From: Plantago ovata
Lineage: Eukaryota; Streptophyta; Magnoliopsida; Lamiales; Plantaginaceae
Reading direction: 5' to 3'
NCBI GenBank assembly: GCA_028274465.1
Contig: CM051455.1
Coordinates: forward strand, 44,781,129 to 44,845,128
DNA length: 64,000 bases
This document shows, piece after piece, positions 1-11,597 of this stretch; the first letter of the stretch is position 1, and the number at the start of each line of letters is the position of its first letter. The notes beneath the pieces were generated by a model. That model saw only the letters and a list, made by a program, of their open reading frames with translations. It made no database searches and was not told the origin of the DNA. The translations under genes and the position numbers were made by a program.

Positions 1-3000
1 GGGTTGGGTCTAGATTTGAAAATGGTAGGCATATAAGGTATGATTACTCTGCCCATTAAAGTATATAACTTATAAAGTAAGTATATGCATGGTGCTACTA
101 TTCCATGGACCAGGTATATGGATAATTTGTAAACCATGTGCATAATCACCTCCATTACGTTTTTCATGGTTTATGAATCTACATCTAAATCTGGTCCTAG
201 AAGAATTTTTCATTTTTTCCTACTTCAAATTATTTGATTTCGGCCATACAACAAGTGCTTAGAAACTGAACACGCATCTCTTGTTTTTCTCATTTCAATT
301 GAAGTGCCTTTATAATGTTTGTACCATATTTTGATATAGACGAGTACCTAATTTGGTTCGGTAATGCATGTAATATGTCATCAATCAGATAGGGCAAATT
401 ACTTATAACGACCAACGGCCATGTGAAACTACCCATAACTAATTTTCAGTTTGTTTATTGAAGTTGTATCAATTAACCAAATGATGCCCACTGCTGTACG
501 TGTATCTTTTCAGTTTGGTGGAGCCCTGCATCTGTCGGGTATCATGGGGTCCGATTCATTTCCACCGTCTATCCGACTCGGTCGGGTCCTATCAAATTGG
601 ACCCATGAAAGCAATTGGTCCACTGATCTAACCGACACGTGTACATCATAGTTCACCAGATCACAGTGCCCCCTCCATGTGGATTTCTGTTGTGAATTAA
701 CCTGTCTTTCTTTCATTACCTTCCATAGGATAGGGATCAAATCATTCACGTTCTTTTCCAACTTTAGAAATGTTTTTTTGTGTGTTAATGTTCTTGGAGT
801 CTTTAGGGGAGGGTGGAGGAGAGGTGTCTGGACGAGGAGTTATGAGAACGATGTAGCGGTGATCTTATCCTACTCCGAAGTGTAGGAGCATTGGTAGCCG
901 ATAGAGTCCACATTAGGCAGCTCTATATGTTTTAGCTAGCAAGTCTAAGTATTGCTTGCTTGATGTGGATCTTAAGGACCCTGGTTTGTCAAGACTTGAG
1001 AGTCATGTGGATCTTAAGTATTCGAGGAACGTTCCTGCTTGTGCCGGATCAATTCTTTGTTTTTGTGTTCTGATCTTCCTATGACAACTCTCAATCAGAG
1101 TGTGTCGAATTCACATATACTACTCAGATGCTCTGCTTTAACCATGTTTAGCAAACTATCTAAGTTACCTGAAATTTATTTAGGTTAACTGGTAACTTTT
1201 AAGTTGACTTGTACGGTAATTTTAAAATTAGTTGAACTTTAGAGGTGATTTATTAGAGATAGTTTAATAAATTAGCTAACAACCTAGCTTAACTTTTGAC
1301 AAGTTATGTGAGGTTGTCAAATACTCCCCATGTATGTTTCATTCTGTGAAACAATTTTTTAGACGCGTTGTAAAATGTGTATTAAGGTTGAGAAATCTGA
1401 AGAATTCATTGAAGTGTAACAAAATGAAATATTTATAGAAATCATGATTGAAACATAAAGAGTAATACTTTGTTCACCCTTATTAATTTCAATTCAACTT
1501 CATTTAGTCCAGTCTACTTTTATTAAGTACAGTTCAAATTTATTTAGTTGTTTTCAAATCTCGAATATTTTGACCCTATGCGGCTTATTCAACCGCATAG
1601 TCCCCCAAAATTCTAGGGCTCAAAGTTTTTACTTCTATTATATACATAGTATATAACTACAATGCAATATTGACATATATGAGAGCGTTTTTGTTTGGTT
1701 TGGCTATGGTTAATGTTATGTGTCACACCTAGCCTGTGTTCGATCCCTGTGAATTTCGTTTTTTCAAAGTTGCAAGAGTTTTTTTAATTCTTTTTTCTTT
1801 TCCTTTATTTGAATGTTTTCGTATGGAGTTTCGTAATACTTAAGCGGGGCCATATTTTTGTACTACAAGTAAATTTAGTTCAATACAGTTAAATTTCATT
1901 CAGACCAGTTTAATTCTTTTTAAACAAAGAAAACAAATACTAACAAATACATTTAGTGATTAGGAAGTCAATAAGTCCGCCTAAAAAATAAAGTATTTAT
2001 TTATTATAATATATAACTGTTGTGGTATGTGGTGTTAAATATTAAAATACATGTGGGGTTTTAAAAAATTCAAGTGATGTAATTTTGTGGATTTTAACCT
2101 ACACCATGTCGGTAAGAATCATGAACATGTGAAGAGTGGAGTATAAAAAATTTAGAATTATTGGTTAAAGTCTTAAAGCTAGCTAGAGAATTAAAGCGCC
2201 GACGGACTTTACTCGTTCTTTTGGTTAGGTTACCGCAAGAAATAATGAATCTAGTAACTTTATGTGAAAAATCTCTCATGATCATACGTTCACGTGAATT
2301 TGGTTTTAGGCTTTTCATAATGAAATTCTCTTTCAAGTAGGAGATAAAGTGCTTGAATGTTATTACACAACACATGACCAGTTTGAACACCTGCACGGGT
2401 AGCTCATGTTTTGCTTACAAACATCACAAAACTGAACACATCAAGGAGAAATTTTATCATTCCTGTGAAGATGAAACGAAGACGAAGAAAGAAATAGTAC
2501 GGCTATGTGGTGCCTTGAAATTGTCTTAAAGGATTGATCGAATACTAATTCGGTTTCATGGAAATCTAGATCTTATCCATACAACATGGGAATGATTCAT
2601 TCAAAGCCACATACTCTTTGTGAAAATAAGTTTTGTCAATAACAATACACATACACTAACATGCCAATTGCCAAGTGTGTTCGTAAATAATTACTACTAT
2701 TTGTTATCTTCATCGTCGGAGCATAATTGAAATGAATTGAACACAAGTGAATAAAGTTGATGAAAAGGATTGAATCAAATTTATTTGTAAATGAATTTGA
2801 ATAGAATAGAACTGAACGAAATTAAAATTAATGAGTTTTCAGAAAGCCTAATTATAAGAGTGGTTAAATGAAAAACAAAAAGAAAACTAAACTAATTAAA
2901 TGTTTTGTCCCTGAGGTTTCATATATGTGCAATTTGCCCATAAAGTATATAGTAGTACCTTTTAACATATTAAACCTTAAAGTTTGCTTGATTACGGTTG

Positions 3001-3200
3001 GCCTTGTCAAGTTTGTATGCTTATGTACCTTTGTAATATTGAATGTCTAGCCCCTGTGGTCAGCGCAGTTACTAATATATGTAGCCCTCATGTTTCACCT
3101 TTTGATATTGTTTGATATCCAAAAACTCCACGAATTTATTTTATAAATCATTAAAAAATTCTCGTACGATAATAGATAATAGAGTAGTGGTCCACATATA
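1..3200. other. Gene-free AT-rich DNA
   Basis: No open frame with recognisable protein similarity or a convincing exon chain is visible on either strand. Two short stretches (about 390-440 and 2900-2960) read like the ends of Mutator-type elements, with phrases such as 'gggcaaatt' and 'gcaatttgccc', but no partner end or target duplication could be found. I see no RNA gene. Confidence 0.6.
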
Positions 3201-3248
3201 TGCTCTTCATCGGCCTTGTTCTTAACCATTGTGACCAGTGGGCAGTGG

Positions 3249-3385
3249 CGGACCCTGAATTTTGGATCAGGTGGGGCACACCATTGATAATGGTTGTAAA
3301 TTTATATTTAAAAAAAAAAAAAAAAGCAGCAAAACAACATGAAATTGTGACAAAGGGATTCAAACCTGTATCTAATAAGAAATAG
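3249..3385 (+). mobile_element. Possible lone end of a hAT-like element
   Basis: The stretch starts CAGTGGCGGACCC and runs into an A-rich tract. This is close in style to the CAGGGGCGGAGCC terminus of the complete hAT MITE at 44655-45262. No inverted partner end and no 8-bp target duplication were found nearby, so it is either a broken end or chance similarity. Confidence 0.3.
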
Positions 3386-3852
3386 TGAACTTCATAGCAT
3401 CGCATCACATTAAATTTCACTGAATTGTAAAATTTGATCACAACATTGAAAATTTACAAGAGGCATATTATAATCTCGTAAACTTTAGATGGTAGTTTGT
3501 GTAAATATTTAAATGTTAAGGTCAAGTCACACTCTTACAAAATGAGGGGTGTTAATTAAACAATCAAACTGATCGTGAACAACTCGCGATAAAGTTCAAT
3601 CAAAGCTCTGCTTGTGCTCGAATTCTGTCAACACGAACTTGATCGTGAGCAAGATTGACTTGGTTTCGATCATATAACGAGCACTATAAGACCTACATTC
3701 AACTCGCGACCTTTTGATCGATCACATAATTACAAAGTTAGATAAAAAATATACTTGTTAAACCCCACATCGCTTGAGAAGAGGTATTGAAAGCGACATA
3801 TAGATGGGATAAACTTATCTCCTTAATAAGGACTTTTAAGGGTGATGGTTCA

Positions 3853-4142
3853 ATTCTACGCATCTGTCCCAATCAATTCTTTACATATTCATTTCCTAGA
3901 CATCTCAATCAATTCTTTACGTTTCTATTTTTGGAAAATACCCCACATCCCATCTATATTATTTTAAATATGGACCTCACTTTTACACTTCTCTATCTCC
4001 ACTCATATCTCACACTCTTTTAATCCACTACCCCACATTTACATACAATATTAATATAAACACTACCAAATAAAATATTTCATAAAAAATCGTGCAAAAA
4101 GCAAACGTAGGCTTATCATCGGGGCGGATCGAGGGAGTAATT
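3853..4142. mobile_element. Possible Stowaway-like MITE
   Basis: The right end, read on the minus strand, begins TACTCCCTCGATCCGCCCC, which resembles the Stowaway (Tc1/mariner) terminus. The left end at about 3853 (TACGCATCTGTCCC) is a weaker match, and both are bordered by TA. The sequence just outside each side is also similar (about 3825-3852 and 4325-4352, sharing 'gatggttcaattcta'), so the insertion may sit inside an older direct repeat. The match is imperfect and the call tentative. Confidence 0.35.
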
Positions 4143-4409
4143 TGGTATGAGAGCAGACCCAAGTTGATGATGATTAGTTTGTCCAAGATGAGTTTGAGCC
4201 AATGTATATTCAGACATTTAATAGTGCGAGTCGATGGTCATTCCGGCCTACATGTGAGGGGGCCCACACTTGAGAAAATGTCCTAAAATCAAGATAGATT
4301 GGATAACCTCTCCCCTTCATAAAGTTTTCTAAGGGAATGATGGTTCAATTCTAATAGTAGTCAAGATCGATTGACTTGTCTTCTATGAGATAATCAACCG
4401 CTCCGTAAT

Positions 4410-4529
4410 TTTTTTTTGAAGCGGCAAAGCGAGTATCAATAATGGTTCCCCAATTACTCACGTGGTGACTCGAACCCCCAACCTATTGATCGGAGGTGAA
4501 GCAGATTACCAACTGAGCTAGCTTGTCAG
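4410..4529 (-). mobile_element. tRNA-derived SINE with 12-bp target duplication
   Basis: Read on the minus strand, this 120-bp unit has a box A at 4505-4520 (TAGCTCAGTTGGTAAT), a box B at 4467-4476 (GGTTCGAGTC), and ends GCCGCTTC followed by A9. CCGCTCCGTAAT lies directly on both sides (4398-4409 and 4530-4541). The internal promoter, short body, A tail and flanking duplication define a SINE inserted by target-primed reverse transcription. It is not a tRNA gene, because the tRNA arms are not kept and an A tail follows. Confidence 0.85.
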
Positions 4530-4541
4530 CCGCTCCGTAAT

Positions 4542-5632
4542 AGCCTTGCTAAACTTATTAACACCAACATTTGAGCATTTCACACACACATATGAACATT
4601 CGAATGGCAACAATTTTTGGTTTGCTCTGTGGTCAATTACAAAATTTGTTAACTCTTCTGTGTGAATATAACCTACAAGCCCACAATTCTATCCATGCTC
4701 TGTGGCATGAGATGTTGATCGCTGGTACTTTTAATTATATGTCAAAATATTCAATTGAAACAATAGAAGTATTTTTAACTTTCAATTTAAGTTATGGGTT
4801 CTTCATTTTTTCTTTTCAACCGTTTCCGTAATAGTTTGGAGCATCAGTTATGATCTTTTTGACCAGGTTAAATTCATTCTTGTTAAATGGGCGTTAAATT
4901 TTACTTCTTTCAAGGAAAAACATCTAAAAATGGAGTACTTAAAATTAATGCCACATATAGTGCAAAGTGTTAACTTCATTTTTGGCTTTTTCGCACACAG
5001 GAGTATATTTTTGGCATGCTTACACTGCTTAGTCCTATACCCATTTTCAAACATCAATTAAGTAGTGTAGTTTCGTGCCCGCAAACGAGTATGCACTTGT
5101 GCGAGAAATACTTAGGTAGACCGATCTATGATAAGTTTTTTATGGCTTGTATGCATCGCATTATATTACATTGCACTCAATTTTATGCCTGAAGCATACG
5201 CTGCAAAAGGTTACGTAGTTAAACACTTATCATGCAAAAATAGAAAATGTTCAGCATGTTTACAAACTCATTCTTGACAGTTTTGTACCTAAAAAGGAGT
5301 ATAGCAGTATAGCACAATACATCAGCGAAAATTATGAAGTTCAACACTACTGCAAATCTGCAATAAAACAAGAAGTTAGGCGCCATGGTTACAAAAAGAA
5401 AAAGAAGAAACAAAGAAAGAACAAAGTTCAACACTACTGCAATACATATATTCAATTTCCCCTCTAAACCAAGACTACTGACAGCACACATGTTCAATTT
5501 TCCTCTACAAGACTAAAACTCAGACCAAGTTATGTTACATGTTAAAAGAAGGCCCGAATTAAGAATATTTAGGCCCATGCTAAATTTTCAGAGTAGCCCC
5601 AAGTAACATATTATTATAGATTTTTTTTTTTT
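4542..5632. other. Intergenic DNA, no gene seen
   Basis: No exon chain, RNA gene or complete transposon is visible. The short frames on either strand have no protein character. A T12 run at 5621-5632 abuts the 800-bp duplicated unit and could be the poly(A) tail of a minus-strand retroposon. Confidence 0.55.
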
Positions 5633-7229
5633 GAAACGGCTAAATTTTTTATAAATAAATTAAAAAAGGAGCATAAGAAATGTTCGGTTACATTACAACC
5701 AATAGTCCAAACCACCTAAACCAAAACGGTTATGCATCACCACGAAGAAAACGAAGCGTACGAACTCAAGTCCGCACAATAATGCTACACCAATACCAAC
5801 TAAAACAAAGTTCCAACAAAACAAAAGGAAATCGGGAGGTTACCCCACAAAAAGCATCGAGCTTCTCCAAACAACCGAGAAAAGGAAAAGAGCACGAACT
5901 TTGAATCCACACTTCTAGGACAGTCTCCTCACTAAAGAAACAACCAAACCAATGCATTGAAAAATCAAGAAATTATTGTGGATCATTCTAGATCATTCTA
6001 GATCTTTAACTTAACTATTGTGGTTCCGTTGAGTACACCAATTAGTAAAATCACTTCTAGCAACTAAGTCTTATATTCTAGCTAAACTCTCCTAAATTCT
6101 ATAATATTAGAGATCATTCTTTCTTTGATCTTTGACCTAATTATCGTGATTGCTATAAATATCAAAATAGCAAATAATTCTCTTGTTTCTGAACTGATTT
6201 TTAACAAACAAAATAGCAAGTCATTCGCTTGTACCTGAACTGATTTTTAACAAACAAAATAGTAATAACCAAAATAGCAAAGTCTTTCGCTTTGCTTGTA
6301 TCAAAATAGCAACTAACGCGTGAGTCTTTCGCTTCGCTTGTACCAAAATAGCAACTAACTTGTGTCTCTTTCCTCTATATAATAATGTAGTATAGATCAG
6401 TTTACCTTTTATTTGTTCAATTAATTTTTTGAAACGGCTAATTTTTTTTATAACTAAATTAAAAAAAGGAGCATTAGAAATGCTCGGTTACATACAACCA
6501 ATAGTCCAAACCACCTAAACCAAAACGGTTATGCATCACCACAAAGAAAACGAAGCGTACGAACTCAAGTCCGCACAATAATGCTACACCAATACCAACT
6601 AAAACAAAGTTCCAACAAAACAAAAGGAAATCGAGAGGTTACTCCACAAAAGCATCAAGCTTCTCCAAACAACCGAGAAAAGGAAAAGAGCACGAACTTT
6701 GAATCCACACTTCTAGGACAAGCTGCTCCTCACCAAAGAAACAACCAAACCAATGCATTGAAGAGTCGAGAATTATTGTGGATCATTCTAGATCATTCTA
6801 GATCTTTAACTTAACTATTGTGGTTCCGTTGAGTACAGCGATTAGCAAAATCACTTCTAGCAACTAATTAAATCTTATGTTCTAGCTAAAATCTCCTCAA
6901 TTCCATAATATTAATTAGAGATCATTCTTTCTTTGATCTTTGACCTAATTATCGTGATTGCTATAAATATCAAAATAGCAAGTAATTCGCTTGTTTCTGA
7001 ACTGATATTTAACAAACAAAATAGCAAGTCTTTCGCTTGTACCTGAACTGATTTTTAACAAACAAAATAGTAAGAACCAAAATAGCAAAGTCTTTCGCTT
7101 TGCTTGTATCAAAATAGCAACTAACTCGTGAGTCTTTCGCTTGCTTGTACCAAAATAGCAACTAATTTGTGTCTCTTTCCTCTATATAATACTGTAGTAT
7201 AGATCAGTTTACCTTTTATTTGTTCAATT
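5633..7229. repeat. Tandem duplication, two units of about 800 bp
   Basis: The unit starting GAAACGGCTAA at 5633 repeats from 6431 with few differences, and both copies end near 'tttgttcaattaatt' (about 6428 and 7229). Read on the minus strand, each unit starts at a GCCGTTTC-A(n) end like the SINE tails in this window, which suggests a retroposon 3' end. The distal half (about 6150-6370 and 6960-7170) holds interspersed copies of 'caaaatagcaagtctttcgcttgta', and the same motif recurs in intron 2 of the reductase genes (about 9050-9125, 18510-18560, 25145-25180). No coding frame is maintained. Confidence 0.85.
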
Positions 7230-7747
7230 AATTCGTTACAAAGACTAAAGACCGGGTAAAATTCTGTTTCCACAAAAGTTTTATATTTAGTTAATTTGTT
7301 AACAGAATTAATTTATTTTTTACTTTTATCTCTTACATCATCAGTTATTTTAGTTAATTTGTTAACTTCATAATCTGCTAATTATTTTATTTATCTATTC
7401 TAGTAATGAATTAGTAAGTACTTAGTTTATTTTTTATCTCTTAGTTTGTTAAATTAGTTTATACATTTAATATATTGACCGATTAATATAAAAATGAAAA
7501 CTTTACTTGGTCGTAACAAAAAAATAAAATAGGAAAACAATCTTTTAATAAATAATTTGAAAACAAGAGGTTGAAAATAAATACATAATTCTAAACGAAA
7601 AAATAAAAGAAACCGGCGAACTAAGAAGAATGAAAAAGAAAAGCAAAATATGTGGGCCAATTAGCAAAAATACACGTGACCCACAAAAAGAGAGTAAGAA
7701 CAAGGAAAAAGCAAATAAATAAGAAATGGAAAGGAACAGTGCTTCAT
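7230..7747. other. AT-rich upstream region of the first reductase
   Basis: No gene is visible. The last 55 bp (about 7693-7747) is a decayed partial copy of the 104-bp promoter repeat that follows. Confidence 0.5.
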
Positions 7748-8033
7748 GTAAGAATTAGAAAAAGGAAAAAGAAAATAAATAAGAAATGAAAAAAAGCAGT
7801 GACCGTTATGGTCTTCAATAAAAGAGAGTAAAATTGATATAAAAGTTTTATGTAAGAATTAGAAAAAGGAAAAAGAAAATAAATAAGAAATGGAAAAAAG
7901 CAGTGACCATCATGGTCTTCAAAAAAACGAGTGTAAAATTGCTATAAAAGTTTTATCTAAGAATTAGAGAAAGGAAAAAGAAAATAAATATGAAATGGAA
8001 AAAAGCAGTGACTGTCATAGTCTTCAAAACTCT
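7748..8033 (+). promoter_or_regulatory. Tandemly repeated promoter, three 104-bp units
   Basis: Units start at 7748, 7852 and 7957, each with TAAGAATTAGA, an A/G-rich tract and the motif AAAGCAGTGAC followed by GTCTTCAA. The first two end in a TATA-like stretch (GATATAAAAG, GCTATAAAAG). The third leads into the likely working TATA box of the first reductase gene. The AAGCAGTGRC-to-CTCTATAAAT block is also found upstream of the second gene (about 17782-17824), where it is single copy. The first gene has therefore triplicated its core promoter; an effect on expression is inference. Confidence 0.75.
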
Positions 8034-8040
8034 ATAAATA
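8031..8040 (+). promoter_or_regulatory. TATA box, aldo-keto reductase gene 1
   Basis: TCTATAAATA lies about 112 bp upstream of the chosen ATG. It is followed by a block (CCAAAGTTCCATGCA) that is conserved at the same distance downstream of the TATA box in the other two genes. Confidence 0.75.
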
Positions 8041-8151
8041 CGGCCAAAGTTCCATGCAGTACTCACAACTCACACAATCAAACAACAAGTTACAAGAGAG
8101 AAAGAAGAATCCATAGTTTTCGAAAGCAAAAAACAAAAAACAGAGAGAAAA

Positions 8152-10124
8152 ATGGCCATGCTCCAGAACAACGCCTACCAATTGCCTATTATCGGGCACA
8201 ACAATGGAGTTTCACACATGGTCACACCCCATAAGGTAAATGGCTTCAATGTTCCCGCCATAGACGAGTCCTCAGCCACCTCTGTGATGCTCAACAGTGG
8301 CTTTAAGATGCCAGTCGTCGGCCTAGGTGTCTTCCGTGTTGATGGCAAAGACATGAAAGATCTCATCATTCATGCCATCAAAATCGGATATCGTCACTTT
8401 GATGGTGCAGGTATACCATTTCTATCTCTATCTTCTAAGTTTTCTAGTATTTGTTTATGTATCCCGTACAAATATTAAAGGTTGTGAAGTAAGATGGCGA
8501 AACTCTCACGGTTTCAAGATCCAGTAAACAAAGAAAAATAAAATTATTAATCAATCATTTATGATTTGTTATGCTCTAGAAATCAGCCTGTTTATTAAGG
8601 TTACTTATGTATATATATTTACAAGTATTACAATTTGGTTTCTTAAAAATGTATTCCAGTTATGTTTTCGATTTCATCATCTGACTAGAGATAAAACATT
8701 GCAGCCAAGTACGGGAATGAAGCAGAACTGGGAGAGGCAATAGCAGAAGCAATTCAACAAGGCCTTGTTAAGAGGGAGGAGCTTTTCATTGCAACCAAGG
8801 TCAGTAAGAATTTTTTACCGGACATCCATATTAATTGGCCGTTGGTAGACGACTATTAGAAAGTGATTATATGAAGCAGTGCCTAAACAGATTGTAGATA
8901 GAATCACCAAGTTTAGATTCTTGCCACCTATAGGTTCACACTATTTTTATATAAACATATCAAATAAATAAATGTAAAAACTATTTTGACCCGATATTAA
9001 ATAATCACTTAAGAATAGTAATATGCAGTCTTTGCAAACTAAAACAAATAAAATAACAAGTCTTTCGCTTGTTCCTCTAACAAACAAAATAACTATGTCT
9101 TTCGATTGTACGTACCTGAACTGATTCTTTTGGCCTCTTGGTAAATTTCAGATCTGGAATTCGGACCATGGGCACGTCGTGGAGGCCTGCAAAGACAGTT
9201 TAAAGAAGCTAAGGCTAGATTACCTGGATCTATATCTTGTTCACTACCCTATGCCCACAAAACATGCAGGTAAAAGCAGTTTCCAAGATAGTATAAATGG
9301 ACTTTTGGCAAAAAAATAAAAACTGAAATATCTATAACAACTGCAGGTATTGGCAAACCTTCAAGTGTCATCGGAGAGGATGGTATTCTGGACATCGACA
9401 CTACAGTTACTCTAGAGAGCACCTGGAGAGGCATGGAAGAAGTGGTTTCCCAAGGCTTGGCTCGCAGCATAGGACTCAGGTAAGCCATTTGATTACCCCC
9501 CCCCCCCCCCCCCAGCTCCTTAAATCCAAAAACATCAGCATCCGCAATGATTCTCGTGACTAATAAAAAGTTCATCTTCTGCAGCAACTATAGCCTTCTA
9601 CTGACCAGGGACTGCTTGGCCTATGCAAAGATAAAGCCTGCTGTCACTCAGTTCGAAACTCATCCTTATTTCCAGCGTGAATCACTGGTAAAATTCTGCC
9701 AGAAGCACGGGATCTGTGTCACAGCGCACACTCCTCTTGGAGGTGCTGGGGCTAATGCTACAAGTATTGGTTCGATATTGGATGACAAAGTTCTCAAGGT
9801 ATAATCTCAATCTTTAAGCTTTCTCACTCTTTAACAACAATATATGATGAACTATATAACTTTGGCTTATATCCTTGATTATGCATATCACAGGGTCTGG
9901 CTGAGAAGTACAAGAAAAGTGTAGCACAAATTGTTCTTCGCTGGAACATTCAGCGAAATGTAAATGTTATTCCAAAGTCCATAAAGAAGGAGAGAGTGGA
10001 GCAGAATTATCAGGTGTTCGACTTTGAGCTCACTAAAGAGGACATGGATCTCATGAAGACCCTTGATCATGAGCATAGGACCCTGTTACCGAGCAACAAC
10101 TGGAACATTGACATATACCAGTAA
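8152..10124 (+). CDS. Aldo-keto reductase, M6PR/S6PDH-like (copy 1)
   Basis: Six exons (8152-8410, 8705-8799, 9152-9269, 9347-9479, 9585-9798, 9894-10124) give 349 residues. The product resembles NADPH-dependent aldose-6-phosphate reductases (celery mannose-6-phosphate reductase, Rosaceae sorbitol-6-phosphate dehydrogenase), cytosolic TIM-barrel enzymes that make hexitol-6-phosphate. Visible signatures are VVGLGVFR near the start, GYRHFD with the catalytic Asp, AKYGNE with the catalytic Tyr, IATKIWN with the Lys, LVHYPMP with the His, and the C-terminal cofactor motif [13 protein letters not shown]. The catalytic tetrad is complete. The first ATG adds about 28 residues before MVTP...NGFN relative to copies 2 and 3; an internal ATG at 8218 would remove 22 of them. 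Substrate cannot be decided from sequence; other AKR2-type reductases remain possible. Confidence 0.93.
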
Positions 10125-11597
10125 AGTGCCTAGCGAATTGTGAGAGCCCCATACTTTGGCTTTGGACTAACTCTGCTGTGTGCCACAGTATGGGGAATAA
10201 TGGCTATACAATATTAAGTGATAGCCATTCACTGTTTGCGCCATTCATCAGCAATCTGTTGCTTCTTACCTATCGACGACGATGATTTTAAGGCACGGCC
10301 ATAAATAAATTTTCTATGAGGCTCGGTATAGATCATAGATATTAATCATAGTCGTGGAGAAAGCACAAGGTTTCCTATTCACATTTGTGGGTTTCTATTA
10401 ACATTTGTGAATGTGTGATTTTAAATTTCGGTGTGAGATTACTTAATAGCAAATGCAATTCTGTAGCAAATGCAATTCTGTGATCAATGTCTTACTTGAT
10501 ATTTTGCAATGCAATTCTTGTGATATTTAATACTTACTCATTTCGCGAGATTTAAAAGTAATGCTCGAATGAATATCAAAACACAACTAAAAATATGAAG
10601 AGATTAAACCAAACTGTAGCACCCCATACCAATATACCATAAGTACTTCTAGTATCATAAGCAATACATTTGCAGAACACAGAAGACTGTTCCAAACGCC
10701 ATAAATCGATAACAAAGAAATAAACTGGAACTTACTCACATCAGCTTCGAACAACTCATTTGTACTCCTCAGTCTCAAACAGACCTCTTCAAAACACAGA
10801 AAATCATCTATAAGAACTTAATGAGATATTATTCACTTAATAAAATAGTAGTTACACCAACAAGTAAGGATGAGTAGTAGTCATCAAAAAATTCACGGAA
10901 CCGACTGAATTTTCATAAAAACTCACGTCAACATCAATTCTACGGAAACAGGAGAAAAAACTAAGTCCACAAAATTAGCAAATGAACAGTCTGCATAAAA
11001 TTCGAATCCATGGATAAGGTTACCGAAACAATCTACTTAGGTTTTAGTCTCTGCTCTCTTCGTCTGAAAATGTCTGAAATGAACCGATCTAAACTGCTGA
11101 ATGGATCTGAACTGAACTTATTTATTTATTGTACAAAATACTATTAGTCAAATCTGAACTGAGTGCATCTGAAAATAATTTATTTTCATCGATTTTTAGA
11201 TGAAAAGAATAGAGCCTTATTCAATTAGGGGATAAAATTTGAGGAAGTTAGTTAATTGAAAAGCGTGGTTAGAGTTTAACCAAAAAAATTACTACATTTC
11301 CAATTCCAACCCTTCTTAGATAGAAGTATTTTTACATCTGGATCCTATAAGTTTAGATCTTACATTTTGATACCTTGTTAAATAATTACATCAAAATTTA
11401 CAATTTTTGGGCAAATACACAAGTGTCCTTGAGCCTAGAGGCTCACACCTTGGTGGCTCCTAGAGGGGAAAGGGGAGTTTAGCAAGTCTTTTGGCATTGC
11501 ACACTTTGAAGTCTTTGATTAGCAAGAAACGAGTTTTCCATCAGATAAATTTGAGCCCATGAGAAAGTGAAGTTGAATTGTTAATTTTTTTTGAAGA
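10125..11597. other. 3' flank of copy 1, part of the duplicated unit
   Basis: There is no further gene. Blocks such as 'ggctatacaatattaagtgatagccattc' split across 10200-10230, and 'actcacgtcaacatca' at about 10922, recur in the same order after copy 2 (about 19900 and 20538) and copy 3 (about 26405 and 32717). The duplicated unit therefore extends at least 0.9 kb past each stop codon. The last 190 bp (11400-11590) is unrelated DNA into which the CACTA element went. Confidence 0.65.

Noticed and set aside
3755-4380. TRIM element with short LTRs
   Set aside because: The direct similarity (about 3755-3852 against 4262-4352) is too imperfect, and neither a primer-binding site nor a polypurine tract is visible.
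4467-4520. tRNA-like box A and box B on the minus strand
   Set aside because: They sit in a SINE with an A tail and a 12-bp TSD; the tRNA cloverleaf is not preserved.
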